Below, in pieces: positions 35,701-44,040 of a DNA stretch of 64,000 nucleotides (positions are counted from its first letter, which is position 1; each line of letters opens with the position of its first letter). Below the pieces are notes generated by a model. That model had not been told where the DNA came from, did not search any database, and worked only from the letters and a program-made list of their open reading frames with translations. The position numbers and the translations under genes were made by a program. Location of the stretch: the NCBI GenBank assembly GCA_047975545.1, contig JBKEDS010000023.1:1-64000 (forward strand), given 5' to 3'. Source of the DNA: JBKEDS01 sp047975545. Lineage in GTDB: Bacteria > Bacteroidota > Bacteroidia > Flavobacteriales > Flavobacteriaceae.

Positions 35701-36154
35701 ATTTTCGGCGGGTAATAAAATACGCTTGGCGCCAACCTATAAGCACGAGTACTCCGATTTGGACGTGTTTCCAAGAGAATTTGTTAACCGTTGGTTATTG
35801 CCGGGCGACGAAAACTATACCAATGTGCCGGTAATAGCATCGGAAAGCGTTTTGGAATCCTTCGACTCCAATACCTTAAAACGGGCCTATAATGCCTACA
35901 ACTATTCAACCGAGCGTGTTGCCGATGGCGATTTTGTTAGAATGAAAAATATTTCCTTAGGGTACTCCTTGGACAACAAAACCGTTAAGCAATTAGGATT
36001 GTCCAAGTTTAGGATGAGCCTGCAAAGCACCAATCCTTTCTTGATCTATTCCGACTCGAAATTAGGCGGCCAAGATCCGGAGTTTTTCAGGTCGGGAGGT
36101 GTTGCTTTCCCAATTACCAGAATGTTCACCTTTACGCTTAACGTTGGATTTTAA
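32783..36154 (+). CDS. SusC/RagA-family TonB-dependent outer-membrane transporter (locus 2)
   Basis: This 1123-residue paralogue of the locus 1 SusC starts with a signal peptide (LVLAFSVQFSNSQQ), has the carboxypeptidase-regulatory-like domain (about 28-105, INGTTKGAVTDFDG), the SusC plug (VVITGYQNV, then TIRGASSILGDTKPIWIIDG, ILKDASATALYGARALNGVV) and a barrel ending in TFTLNVGF. Again there is no STN domain. The two transporters are alike over the plug and much of the barrel but differ in extracellular-loop regions, so their ligands may differ. The SusD gene follows after 100 bp, unlike the 4 bp in locus 1. Confidence 0.96.
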   Translation: MKLKLTTMLTLVLAFSVQFSNSQQSKSISGKITDSGGIPLAGVTVMINGTTKGAVTDFDGVYSIMAKTGDVLKISYVGMGTQTITVGGNNTINVVMKEDLESLDTVVITGYQNVKRDLFTGASQTINAADVKLDGVPDLSRALEGRAAGVSVQNVTGTFGAAPRITIRGASSILGDTKPIWIIDGVIQEEIVNLSVSDLVSGDPNTLLSSAVAGLNASDIQSFEILKDASATALYGARALNGVVVITTKSGKRNQKPTFNYALELAVRDIPRYSNYDLLNSQETVSVYREMESKGFLDMPSSFQGRYGGIYNIMYRAINNYDETTGQFQLENTPEARAKFLQQYELANTNWFKTLFNAAPTQTHTLSFSGGGENSTSYASLGYYTDGGWTVADRVRRITGNLRNTYYLIDDKLKITTQMQGSIRNQLAPGTFARNEDLVGGSYTRDFDINPFSYALNTSRALRPRDNNGNLEYSRYNWAPFNILDELDNNKMELNVNDIKFQAQIDYEFNDNLKYTFLGSARYAVSNNEHAVTENSNVAAAYRSAETTIVQEENTFLFDDPDKPNELPYVVLPVGGILINSKNTLTTYTVRNALEFTKSFNDNTHGLTLYGGQEYRYADRSESSNTGYGYQFDRGGTVFTDPDILRKAIIEGNPYFSASETRQREVTFFGSATYDYQRKYVLSLTGNYEGSNRAGKSSDSRWLPTYTVGGRWNLDKEDFIKNSNVISSMAFRPSYGLVALLADRATNNLAVFRNQITDRYTSTDRENYIDIEDLQNSELTWEKTLELNLGLDVGLFDNRIQLNFDAYFRKGKDLIDLIRTTGIGGESIKLGNNSEMTTNGIEFQLNTVNIKTDDFSWKTGFNISHFNQEVTALKQQSNVFDLVSGAGKGNTIGRPKGALFSFRFEGLNEWGLPEFFTEHPDFNPDRPYDLIDFEDTDNVQDYLKYEGAIEPNLSGGFANSFTYKNWDFSFFISFSAGNKIRLAPTYKHEYSDLDVFPREFVNRWLLPGDENYTNVPVIASESVLESFDSNTLKRAYNAYNYSTERVADGDFVRMKNISLGYSLDNKTVKQLGLSKFRMSLQSTNPFLIYSDSKLGGQDPEFFRSGGVAFPITRMFTFTLNVGF

Positions 36155-36238
36155 AAAGAAAAACTATGAAATGCCATTAACAAAAACGGCGAACCGACCG
36201 AAAATGATAATAAGGCATTCCATCTGACCGTTAAAAAA

Positions 36239-36253
36239 CAATAAATATTAACA
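36239..36253 (+). repeat. Recurrent start-codon leader, copy B
   Basis: CAATAAATATTAACA lies one base before the SusD start codon and is identical to copy A at 24560-24574. The sequence further upstream, including AGGCATTC at 36213-36220, also resembles the spacer before the gene at 26541. Confidence 0.6.
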
Positions 36254-36254
36254 G

Positions 36255-37748
36255 ATGAAAACTATAAAATTGAATATTATAAAAGTCGTTTTGGTTTCAC
36301 TGTCCGTCGTATCGTGTAACGATGTGTTGGATGAAAACCCGGACAATAGAACAACCATAGATTCCGCAGATAAAATAGCCGAATTGTTGGTAGGTGCTTA
36401 CCCCGATGCAGGATATGCACCGTTTTTAGAACCCATGTCCGACAATGCCGGGGATAAAAGCTCCAGTGCCGAAGTTGAAGAAGAAGAAGCTGAAACCCTT
36501 AACGAGTTTATGTTTTTTTGGCAAGATTTAAACGCATCGAACATAGATACTCCCACATATTTTTGGAACCGTGCCTATAAGGCCATAGCGCAAGCCAATC
36601 AGGCCCTTGTTTCCATTGAAGAGTTAGGCGGCGGGGCAGAGTTAAATTATTTAAAAGGCGAAGCTTTAATTTGCCGGGCTTACGCCCACTTTATGCTGGT
36701 AAGCATATTTTCAAAACCTTATAACCCCGCAACGGCAGCCACCGATATAGGTATTCCTTATGTTACCGAACCGGAAACCATTTTGCTTGGCGAATACGAA
36801 AGAGGAACCGTTGAAAACGTGTACCAAAATATTAAAGCCGATATAGAAGCTGGATTGCCTTTAGTACAAGACGATTACACGGTGCCTGCGTTTCACTTTA
36901 CCAAAAAAGCAGCGCATGCGTTCGCATCCCGTTTTTACTTAAACACGGGCGAATGGCAAAAGGTTATCACCCATGCTACCCAAGCACTTGGAGCGGCTAA
37001 TGCGGGTGTGTTAAGGGATTGGGAAAACGAGTACAGGCCAAAAACCTACTCCGAGCAAAATTTAAGGTTTATATCCGCTACCGCCGAACCCGCAAACTTA
37101 CTTTTGGTGTCCGCCAACTCGTTGTACGGTAGGTACCATTATAGTGCAAGGTACCAACTAAATACAGGTAAGCGCAACGAAATATTCCCATCGGTTAACG
37201 ATGTTGGGCTAAGTTGGTCCTATGCAATATACGGTAGTGGCGATTTATACTATAACGTACCAAAATACGACGAGTATTTTAAGGTAACCAACCAAGCAGC
37301 GGGAACGGGCGAAGCCTATATAACCTACGTGCTGCTAACCACCGACGAAGCCCTGTTAAACCGTGCCGAGGCTTATGCTATGTTGGAACAGTACGATAAT
37401 GCCCTAAGCGATATTAATTTGTCATTTTCGGTTAAAACCCGTAATTATACCGAGTTAACCGAAGCCGATATCCGGGCAGGCTATGCCGTAGAAAACCAAA
37501 GCGTATTTGCACCGTTTTACATGATTCCCAAGGAATCGCTTGCATTTGTAAATGCGGTTTTAAAAATGAAACGAACCATTTTTTACAACGAAGGCCTACG
37601 GTGGTTCGACATCAAAAGACTTAATATGGAAGTGGTGCACCAAGATATTTATGGTAACAACTACGTACTATCTAACACCGATAATAGGCGCCAGTTGCAA
37701 ATACCCGAAGCGGCCCAGTCGTTTGGTATAGAACAAAATCCCAGATAA
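36255..37748 (+). CDS. SusD/RagB-family substrate-binding lipoprotein (locus 2)
   Basis: This 497-residue lipoprotein (signal VSLSVVSC, lipid cysteine near residue 22) is a paralogue of the locus 1 SusD: shared DENPDNRTTIDSADKIAELL start, TPTYFWNRAYKAIAQANQAL near 98, LKGEALICRAYAHFMLVSIF near 133, and the C-terminal MKRTIFYNEGLRWFDIKRLN near 437. It should cap the SusC encoded upstream. An acidic stretch (SSAEVEEEEAETLNEF, about 73-88) is not found in the locus 1 protein and may change ligand contact. Confidence 0.95.
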   Translation: MKTIKLNIIKVVLVSLSVVSCNDVLDENPDNRTTIDSADKIAELLVGAYPDAGYAPFLEPMSDNAGDKSSSAEVEEEEAETLNEFMFFWQDLNASNIDTPTYFWNRAYKAIAQANQALVSIEELGGGAELNYLKGEALICRAYAHFMLVSIFSKPYNPATAATDIGIPYVTEPETILLGEYERGTVENVYQNIKADIEAGLPLVQDDYTVPAFHFTKKAAHAFASRFYLNTGEWQKVITHATQALGAANAGVLRDWENEYRPKTYSEQNLRFISATAEPANLLLVSANSLYGRYHYSARYQLNTGKRNEIFPSVNDVGLSWSYAIYGSGDLYYNVPKYDEYFKVTNQAAGTGEAYITYVLLTTDEALLNRAEAYAMLEQYDNALSDINLSFSVKTRNYTELTEADIRAGYAVENQSVFAPFYMIPKESLAFVNAVLKMKRTIFYNEGLRWFDIKRLNMEVVHQDIYGNNYVLSNTDNRRQLQIPEAAQSFGIEQNPR

Positions 37749-37766
37749 TAATAAAACTCAATAAAA

Positions 37767-38621
37767 ATGCGAAAAATAATATATATATCAATACTGTTTA
37801 CCATATCGTTGTTTGTATGGTCTTGCGACGATAGCGAAAACCAAGTTGGCGAAAGCCAGATAAATACAGATCCACCAATTTTAAACGAATTGGATATTTG
37901 GTTGAGGGATAATTTTGTAAAACCCTATAACATCGAGGTTATGTACAAGTGGGATATAAACGATACCGACGTTGAACGCTATTTGCATCCGCCATACCAG
38001 TCCAGCGTTCAGCCCGTTGCCGAAGCCTTGCAGAAAATTTGGATTGAGCCGTATTCTGCGCTTGGAGGCGAAGATTTTATAAAAAAAATAGCGCCCCGAC
38101 AATTCACCTTTGTAGGTAGTTTTAATTACAACCCCAACAGCCCAACCATAACTTTGGGAGTTGCCGAAGCGGGAACAAAAATAACCTTGTTTAATATCGA
38201 TTTTCTCGATTTTACCGATGCCAATAGCATAAAACAACCACTAAAAACGGTACAGCACGAATACGGGCATATTTTAAACCAAAATATACCAATAGAAGCC
38301 GCTTATGGCGAAATAAACCCCGAAAACTATACGGCACAATGGTTTAACCGAACCGATGCCGAAGCAAGGGAACTTGGCTATATTACCGCTTATGGTTCAA
38401 GCCAGGAAAGCGAGGATTTTGTTGAAATGGTTTCCGAAATGCTAACCAATTCAAAGGAAGAATTCGATGCTATTGTTGAAAGTATTAGTAGCGAAGAGGC
38501 TAAAGCCCAAATACGGTTAAAAGAGGCAATGGTGGCCGAGTACTACAAAACCCATTTTAACATAGATATCTACGAGCTTCAAGCATTAACCGAAGCAGCA
38601 ACTCAAGAATTTGTAAATTAA
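37767..38621 (+). CDS. Putative zinc metallopeptidase lipoprotein, Peptidase_Mx1 type (locus 2)
   Basis: This 284-residue lipoprotein (signal LFVWSC, lipid cysteine near residue 20) is homologous to the locus 1 peptidase. The zinc motif is HEYGH in LKTVQHEYGHILNQ near residue 163, and YGSSQESEDFVEMVSEML (about 210-227) offers the later acidic ligand. Shared blocks include YLHPPYQSSVQPVAEALQKI and LGVAEAGTKITLF. The spacing before DUF4302 (6 bp) and after SusD (18 bp) points to one operon. As in locus 1, protease function is predicted from the motif. Confidence 0.87.
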   Translation: MRKIIYISILFTISLFVWSCDDSENQVGESQINTDPPILNELDIWLRDNFVKPYNIEVMYKWDINDTDVERYLHPPYQSSVQPVAEALQKIWIEPYSALGGEDFIKKIAPRQFTFVGSFNYNPNSPTITLGVAEAGTKITLFNIDFLDFTDANSIKQPLKTVQHEYGHILNQNIPIEAAYGEINPENYTAQWFNRTDAEARELGYITAYGSSQESEDFVEMVSEMLTNSKEEFDAIVESISSEEAKAQIRLKEAMVAEYYKTHFNIDIYELQALTEAATQEFVN

Positions 38622-38627
38622 GAAACT

Positions 38628-40016
38628 ATGAAAAACTTATATTTAAAATATGTATTGGTAGGCTTAATGGCTATTTCGTTGTTTTCGTGTAGCGACGATA
38701 GTGTGGACAATGTATTCGATCAAGCCCCGGCCAATCGATTGGAACAAGCCAATAGCGAATTATTGGAGGCTTTATTGGCGCAAACCAATGGCTTTAAAGG
38801 CGTTTATTTTACAAAAAACGATGAGTTTGGCGGGTTTACCTTCTTTATGAAATTTAATGCCGACGGAACGGTAAGCATGACCTCCGATTTCGATGCCGAT
38901 ACCGAAATACAATCCTCAACATATGAAGTAAGAACGGGCACGGCTTCCGAACTCGTTTTTACAACCCATAACCACATACAAAAGGTAAGCGACCCCGATT
39001 ATCCCGGATTAAGAGGTACAGGCTTTAAAGGGACTTCGGTATTTCAACTGTTTTCAAATGAAAACGGAACACTTACCTTTAGGGACGTAAGAAACAAAAA
39101 TACGGGCTTTTTCGTGTTGGAGCCATCAGGTTTTTCCAATTTTGAAACCGAAAGTGTGGCAAGTGCCGAAAAATCCTTAGCACAGCGCGATAATATTATT
39201 CCCGGTGCGGACGATTCTATTTTTCAGGTTTTAAAAATTGAAAATTCAAATGGCGAGTATAATTTCAATTTCAATTACAACGTTTTTAGCCAATTTGCGT
39301 CGCCAAGGGTAGAAATTTACGAAGGTAGTATCCCTACCATTCGCGAGTTTAATTTCGGGGTAGCCTTTACCGAAGACGGATTAATTATTAGTCCTGCCTT
39401 GGAGTTTGAAGGTGTGGTTTACGAAAATTTCATCTACGACGAAGACACCAATAGTTACATATCTACCGTAAACGGAACAACGGCTACAATCCTGTTCGAT
39501 TCGGAACCGGCATTCCTTAGTAGCGACGTTAACGAACTGGGCAAACCGGGCCACGCAACCTTTGGTTATAGAATAACTTGGGGGGCAAGCCCGTTAACTT
39601 CAGTAGGGTTTAACACCTTGTTGGACGATACGGACCAACGCATACAGGCTGATTTCGGGTCGTCCTCATACTTTTACCAAGTTTACTATTTTGCACAGCC
39701 CGATGCCGATGGCATAGTGGAAATTAGAACCTATTTTGTGGTGGGCGGTGCATTGTATTACGCTTCGTATTTATTCGAGCAAAAAATAGAAAACAATAGG
39801 TTGTATTTAGAGTATTTAGGCTATGGCAATGGCAATGCGTCTTATTTTGCCAATGCGTCCGAGCTTATTATAAACTTTTTTGCAAGCGAAACGGGTATGT
39901 ATTTTTACGACCACGGTTCTTTTTCAACCGATACCTCAAGTTATGGTAATTTGTCCTCATCGTTTACAAGTGCCGACCAGCCTAATTTAAGGCTGTATGG
40001 GTTGTGGTTTGATTAG
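38628..40016 (+). CDS. DUF4302-type lipoprotein (locus 2)
   Basis: This 462-residue lipoprotein (signal MAISLFSCSD, lipid cysteine near residue 21) follows the metallopeptidase gene by 6 bp. The N-terminal block (RLEQANSELLEALLAQTNG, FKGVYFTKNDEFGG) and FMKFNADGTVSMTSDFD match the DUF4302 type. The remainder is beta-rich, with FGYRITWGASPLTSVGFNTL and a C-terminal QPNLRLYGLWFD. It is longer than the locus 1 copy by about 140 residues. It closes locus 2, and a strong terminator follows. Confidence 0.85.
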   Translation: MKNLYLKYVLVGLMAISLFSCSDDSVDNVFDQAPANRLEQANSELLEALLAQTNGFKGVYFTKNDEFGGFTFFMKFNADGTVSMTSDFDADTEIQSSTYEVRTGTASELVFTTHNHIQKVSDPDYPGLRGTGFKGTSVFQLFSNENGTLTFRDVRNKNTGFFVLEPSGFSNFETESVASAEKSLAQRDNIIPGADDSIFQVLKIENSNGEYNFNFNYNVFSQFASPRVEIYEGSIPTIREFNFGVAFTEDGLIISPALEFEGVVYENFIYDEDTNSYISTVNGTTATILFDSEPAFLSSDVNELGKPGHATFGYRITWGASPLTSVGFNTLLDDTDQRIQADFGSSSYFYQVYYFAQPDADGIVEIRTYFVVGGALYYASYLFEQKIENNRLYLEYLGYGNGNASYFANASELIINFFASETGMYFYDHGSFSTDTSSYGNLSSSFTSADQPNLRLYGLWFD

Positions 40017-40071
40017 ATAAAAAGATGTGTAAAACAAGTTTATAGGTGTTTAAACATTTTTACGAAGCACC

Positions 40072-40112
40072 AAAGCACCGATATTTTCTATTGAATATCG
40101 GTGCTTTTTGTT
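40072..40112 (+). terminator. Strong intrinsic terminator closing locus 2
   Basis: A perfect 14 bp stem (40072-40085 with 40094-40107; core GCACCGATATT) and an 8-base loop are followed by TTGTTTTTT. It lies 55 bp after the DUF4302 stop codon. Confidence 0.92.
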
Positions 40113-40276
40113 TTTTGAATACGCATAGCAAAGTAGCCTGTTTTTTAACTAAGCCACACCATAATTTCAGAGTAGATTTATAAAAGATATGTTTTTCAGG
40201 GGCATATTCAGAAAACACCTAAAAGCGCAATTAATAATTTGGAACAACCCACCCAAGGTGAAGTTTTTGATAGATT

Positions 40277-40306
40277 TTGGATTAACAGATAAAAATCTTT
40301 TCTTTG
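40277..40306 (+). promoter_or_regulatory. Probable promoter of the AraC-type regulator
   Basis: TTG at 40277-40279, a 19 bp spacer and TTTCTTTG at 40299-40306 match the consensus with one mismatch. The leader before the AraC start would be about 118 bases and includes a small frame at 40337-40426. Confidence 0.42.
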
Positions 40307-40336
40307 CTACACATGACAACAAAAAACCAAGGGATT

Positions 40337-40426
40337 ATGGCAGTATTAGTTAGGCGCATACACGTAACACGCTTTCCGTACAACCACTTTTTGTACCCCG
40401 ATTACGAGGGCTTGGAGGAGGAATAA
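40337..40426 (+). CDS. Possible 29-residue leader peptide
   Basis: An ATG at 40337 opens a 29-codon frame (starts MAVLVRRIHVTRF, ends DYEGLEEE) whose TAA stop is 2 bases before the ATG of the AraC-type regulator. It lies inside the leader predicted from the upstream promoter. The GGAGGAGG near its end could serve as a rare Shine-Dalgarno for the regulator, with translational coupling. Peptide identity is unknown and the call rests on spacing. Confidence 0.35.
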   Translation: MAVLVRRIHVTRFPYNHFLYPDYEGLEEE

Positions 40427-40428
40427 AC

Positions 40429-41241
40429 ATGAACGACCAAATTCCCATAAACACCAAAATTGCGGCCAGCGACACCATAAAAATAGAGCCTTTCGATGTT
40501 ACAAAGCGCTACACCAAACCCCACAAACACAATAAATACTTGGAGTTGGTATATTTTACAAAGGGCAGCGGTTTTCATTATCTCGACTCCAAACCTTTGG
40601 CCATAAACCCGCCCGTAGCGTTTTTAATCCGCAAGGACCAAGTGCACCATTGGCATATAGACACCAAACCCAAAGGCTACGTTATTATTATAAAAGAAAC
40701 ATTTTTGGAGCAAATATCCGATGCCCCAACCCGCGTGCAATTAAACGCCTTAAATAATGTAGAAGAAATAAATATCCCTCGAAACGATAAAGTTCTTCCT
40801 TCACTTTTTAAGGCTCTAAGTTTTGAAATGAAGGAAGCCCAATTAAATACCGAAATTATTGAAAACGGATTAAAGGCCATTTTTTCAAAGTTGATAAGGT
40901 TTTCAAACTACAGCACTTTTGGAAACACCCATTCGATAGCGCAAAAATTTTTACAACTGCTTTCCGAAACCTTAAAAAACAGCGTGGCCTATTATGCCGA
41001 AAAACTCAGCACATCGCCACAAAACCTTAATGCCATTTGCAAAAAGACGTACAATAAAACAGCATCCGAAGTTATAGCCCAATTCATTATAAAAGAAGCC
41101 AAACGGCAACTTGTTTACACTTCAAAAAATATAAGCGAAATAGCATTCGACATGGAGTTTAAAGATACATCGAACTTCACAAAATTTTTCAAAAGGCATA
41201 CCGGTACAACCCCGCTTAAATTCCGAAAAGCATCGCATTAA
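40429..41241 (+). CDS. AraC-family transcriptional regulator
   Basis: This 270-residue cytoplasmic regulator has an N-terminal cupin-like ligand domain (about 10-105, HKHNKYLELVYFTKGSGFHY with paired histidines, and VHHWHIDTKPKGYVII) and a C-terminal pair of helix-turn-helix motifs (about 170-270, YYAEKLSTSPQNLNAICKKT, then ISEIAFDMEFKDTSNFTKFF). The last block is the AraC signature. A GGAGGAGGAA stretch just upstream is an unusually good ribosome site for this phylum. It is 78 bp upstream of a TonB receptor gene on the same strand, which is the likely target and may be co-transcribed. Confidence 0.92.
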   Translation: MNDQIPINTKIAASDTIKIEPFDVTKRYTKPHKHNKYLELVYFTKGSGFHYLDSKPLAINPPVAFLIRKDQVHHWHIDTKPKGYVIIIKETFLEQISDAPTRVQLNALNNVEEINIPRNDKVLPSLFKALSFEMKEAQLNTEIIENGLKAIFSKLIRFSNYSTFGNTHSIAQKFLQLLSETLKNSVAYYAEKLSTSPQNLNAICKKTYNKTASEVIAQFIIKEAKRQLVYTSKNISEIAFDMEFKDTSNFTKFFKRHTGTTPLKFRKASH

Positions 41242-41319
41242 AAAGTACCGTTCATTTTTCAAATAAACCAAAAACATACGGCAGTATCGTGTAAATTGCG
41301 CTTTTTTAAACCATTTATA

Positions 41320-43797
41320 ATGAAGAAAGCCCTAACGCCCATTTTCACCTTTATAGCCATAATTATCAATATTTCATTTTCTTTTGCCCAATTAGTAGGC
41401 AAAATAACCGACGAAACCAACACCCCTTTAGAATACGCCACCGTAGCCCTTTACAACCAACAAAACAACCAGTTGGTAACGGGTGTTATTACCAACGCGA
41501 ACGGTGGGTTTAATATTGAAAAACTAAAAAAAGGCACGTACTATATTGAAGCCTCCTTTATTGGGTATGAAGTTAAAACAATTAAAAATATTGTTATCGA
41601 TAATACGGGAACACCCAGAAACTTGGGGGTGTTGCAATTAAAATTGGGCAATGCCTTGGGCGAAGTTGTTATACAAGGCGAAACCCCTACGGTTGTAAAC
41701 AAAATAGACCGACAAGTATTTAATGCCGAAAGTTTTAAAAACGCCCAAGGTGGTTCTGGCATCGATGTTATTAAAAATTTGCCTTCGGTAAGCATCGACG
41801 GCCAAGGCGAAATAAACGTCAGGGGCAGTTCGGGTTTTGTGGTATTGCTAAACGGCAAGCCCGTACAGGGCAATACCAGTGCCATTATAGCGCAATTGCC
41901 CGCCAATGCTATTGATAGGGTTGAGGTTATTACGGCGCCATCGGCCAAGTACGACCCTGAGGGCAAAGCAGGAATTTTAAATATCCTGACCAAAAAAGGG
42001 GCGGTTAACGGCGCTTATGGGCAGCTTAACGTTAAGGGCGGTTTTCCTTCCATTGAAACTTACGGCAACAACAAAACGCACCAACGCTACGGTATCGATG
42101 CCACGTACAACGTGCAAAACGATAAATGGAACGTGTCCCTTGGCGCCAGCTATCAGCGTAACGATTTGGGCGGACGCCGCGAGGGCGATGTGTACACCAT
42201 AATTAACGATACCCTAACGCAATTTCCATCAACAGGCGAGCGCAGTTTCGACGAAATTAATTACAGCGGTCGCTTTACGGTCGATTTTACCCCCGACACC
42301 CTAAACACCTTTTCGTTGGGCTTTTTTGCGGGCAAGCGTAGCAAGGACCGCTTGGCCGATATTGTATATTACGACAACCACGCTATTACCCCGGCCGAAG
42401 GCGGCGATAGGTTGTACACCTTCCAGTATTACAACCACAATTTAAGGGAACGCAAAAGCGATTTTGTACTGGGAAGTTTCGATTATGCGCACGAATTTAA
42501 AAACACGTCTAAAATTTCAACATCGCTATTATACGAATATACACTGTTGGGTGGACCTACCGTAAACCAAAATTTGGGCTACCCCGATAATTCCATTTTG
42601 TACCAAGATGAATACAATACCAACGACAACCCCTTGCATGGTGTGCGTTTTCAAGTAGATTACAGCTTTAAGCCGTTTAAAATAGGAACTTTGGAAACGG
42701 GCTACCAATACCGAAATTTGGACCATACGGGCGATTTTGTTTACCAGCGCCGTACCGATTTTAATGCCGATTTTCAGTTGGTACCCGAATTTTCAAGCGA
42801 GGTTAATTTAAAGCGGGGCATCCATTCGGTATACTCACAACTAACAGGACAGCTCGGAAAATGGGGCTATTCGGTAGGTGCCAGAGTCGAGGTTATGGAT
42901 AGAACCTTGTACCTAAAAGATAAGGCCAACACCATAGACGAAACCTACAATTACGATTTTACAAAGCTATACCCCTCGGCATCGGTGCAGTATAGCATTA
43001 ACAATAAAACCAATATAAAGGCCGCTTATAGCAAGCGGGTGGAGCGCACCACAACCTTTAAAATGAACCCGTTTCCCGAGCGCGAACACTCCGAAACCTT
43101 GGAGCAGGGCGACCCAAACCTAAAACCCGAGTTTATCGATTTGGTCGAGCTTGGTTTCAACAAAAAAATAAAAGGCGGAAACTCGGTTTTTGCAACGGCC
43201 TACTACCGCCACGTTAAAAATTTGGTTAATCGGGTAAACACCGTTTATAACGATACTATTTTAAACCGTATTTACTCCAATGTAGGAAAAGCCCAAACCA
43301 TAGGGGTCGAGTTGGGGTCGCAATTAAAGTTTACCAAGGACTGGTCGGCTTTTATAGGTGCTAATATATACGATTATAATATCGATGGACAATTTGATAA
43401 CAAGCCCATAAAATCGGGGGCTATGCAATATTCCATCAACTTAAATTCAACTTATAATTTTTGGAAAAATGCCGTTTTGCAATTCACCTTTAATTATTTA
43501 TCCGATAGGGTTACGGCACAAGGTGAGGATTCCCGGTTTTACTCGCCAAACCTAAGTTTTCAAAAATCGTTTTTTAACGATAGGCTAACGGCAACCCTGC
43601 AATGGCAAAATATAGATATGGGGTTGCTAAATACCAACGAACAACGCATTACTACCTTTAGAGCGGGCGAATTTTATACCACGACCAATTACGTTTACGA
43701 GGTCGATGTGGTACTGCTTAACCTATCGTACACCTTTAAAAACGGTAAAAACAAAGCCAAGTTTATCGATAGCGAGTTTGGAAAACGGGAGTTTTAA
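41320..43797 (+). CDS. TonB-dependent receptor, outer-membrane beta-barrel family
   Basis: From ATG 41320 the protein is 825 residues with a signal peptide (AIIINISFSFAQ); an upstream TTG at 41296 would add eight residues before it. A carboxypeptidase-regulatory-like domain (about 23-105, LEYATVALYNQQNNQL) is followed by a plug (INVRGSSGFVVLLNGKPV, then RVEVITAPSAKYDPEGKAG) and a barrel of the OMP_b-brl_3 type (FNAESFKNAQGG, YSKRVERTTTFKMNPFPERE). No SusD lies beside it. The AraC-type gene is just upstream. Likely ligands for this family include peptides or siderophores; the sequence does not decide. Confidence 0.9.
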   Translation: MKKALTPIFTFIAIIINISFSFAQLVGKITDETNTPLEYATVALYNQQNNQLVTGVITNANGGFNIEKLKKGTYYIEASFIGYEVKTIKNIVIDNTGTPRNLGVLQLKLGNALGEVVIQGETPTVVNKIDRQVFNAESFKNAQGGSGIDVIKNLPSVSIDGQGEINVRGSSGFVVLLNGKPVQGNTSAIIAQLPANAIDRVEVITAPSAKYDPEGKAGILNILTKKGAVNGAYGQLNVKGGFPSIETYGNNKTHQRYGIDATYNVQNDKWNVSLGASYQRNDLGGRREGDVYTIINDTLTQFPSTGERSFDEINYSGRFTVDFTPDTLNTFSLGFFAGKRSKDRLADIVYYDNHAITPAEGGDRLYTFQYYNHNLRERKSDFVLGSFDYAHEFKNTSKISTSLLYEYTLLGGPTVNQNLGYPDNSILYQDEYNTNDNPLHGVRFQVDYSFKPFKIGTLETGYQYRNLDHTGDFVYQRRTDFNADFQLVPEFSSEVNLKRGIHSVYSQLTGQLGKWGYSVGARVEVMDRTLYLKDKANTIDETYNYDFTKLYPSASVQYSINNKTNIKAAYSKRVERTTTFKMNPFPEREHSETLEQGDPNLKPEFIDLVELGFNKKIKGGNSVFATAYYRHVKNLVNRVNTVYNDTILNRIYSNVGKAQTIGVELGSQLKFTKDWSAFIGANIYDYNIDGQFDNKPIKSGAMQYSINLNSTYNFWKNAVLQFTFNYLSDRVTAQGEDSRFYSPNLSFQKSFFNDRLTATLQWQNIDMGLLNTNEQRITTFRAGEFYTTTNYVYEVDVVLLNLSYTFKNGKNKAKFIDSEFGKREF

Positions 43798-44040
43798 ATC
43801 GATATTATTCCTTAAATTTTCAATTCAATCGTTTTATGTGTAACAAAAACAAATTTTTGGCGCTTGGAATGCGCCAAAAAACCAATGCGCTCTTTAATTT
43901 GCACGGTATTATAATTTCTTCATTTTATTGAAAAAAACCGGAATTAAATTAAATTTTGCGAAAAAACATTAAATTTGGACAAAACGGTTTGCCGAGATTT
44001 AAAATGCCTCCCTCTGCAAACAAATCCGATTAAACAATTA

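Larger units (their letters stand above)
40017..40336 (+). other. Intergenic region after locus 2
   Basis: This stretch contains the locus 2 terminator (40072-40112) and the probable promoter of the AraC-type gene (40277-40306). Between them I see no gene, repeat or riboswitch. Confidence 0.5.

Noticed and set aside
19576..40016. Classical starch or polysaccharide utilisation locus
   Set aside because: SusC and SusD are present twice but there is no glycoside hydrolase, lyase, sulfatase or SusE/F-like glycan binder, and the shared enzyme is a metallopeptidase.
41296..41319. TTG start for the TonB receptor at 41296
   Set aside because: The ATG at 41320 gives a normal signal peptide; the extra eight residues do not improve it.
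43854..43880. 10 bp hairpin (TTTTTGGCGC/GCGCCAAAAA) after the TonB receptor gene
   Set aside because: It is followed by A residues, not T, on both strands, so it is not a standard intrinsic terminator; it may still protect the mRNA 3' end.
43975..44040. TTG start for the acyltransferase at 43975
   Set aside because: Adds 22 polar and charged residues before a standard N-terminus; ATG at 44041 preferred.
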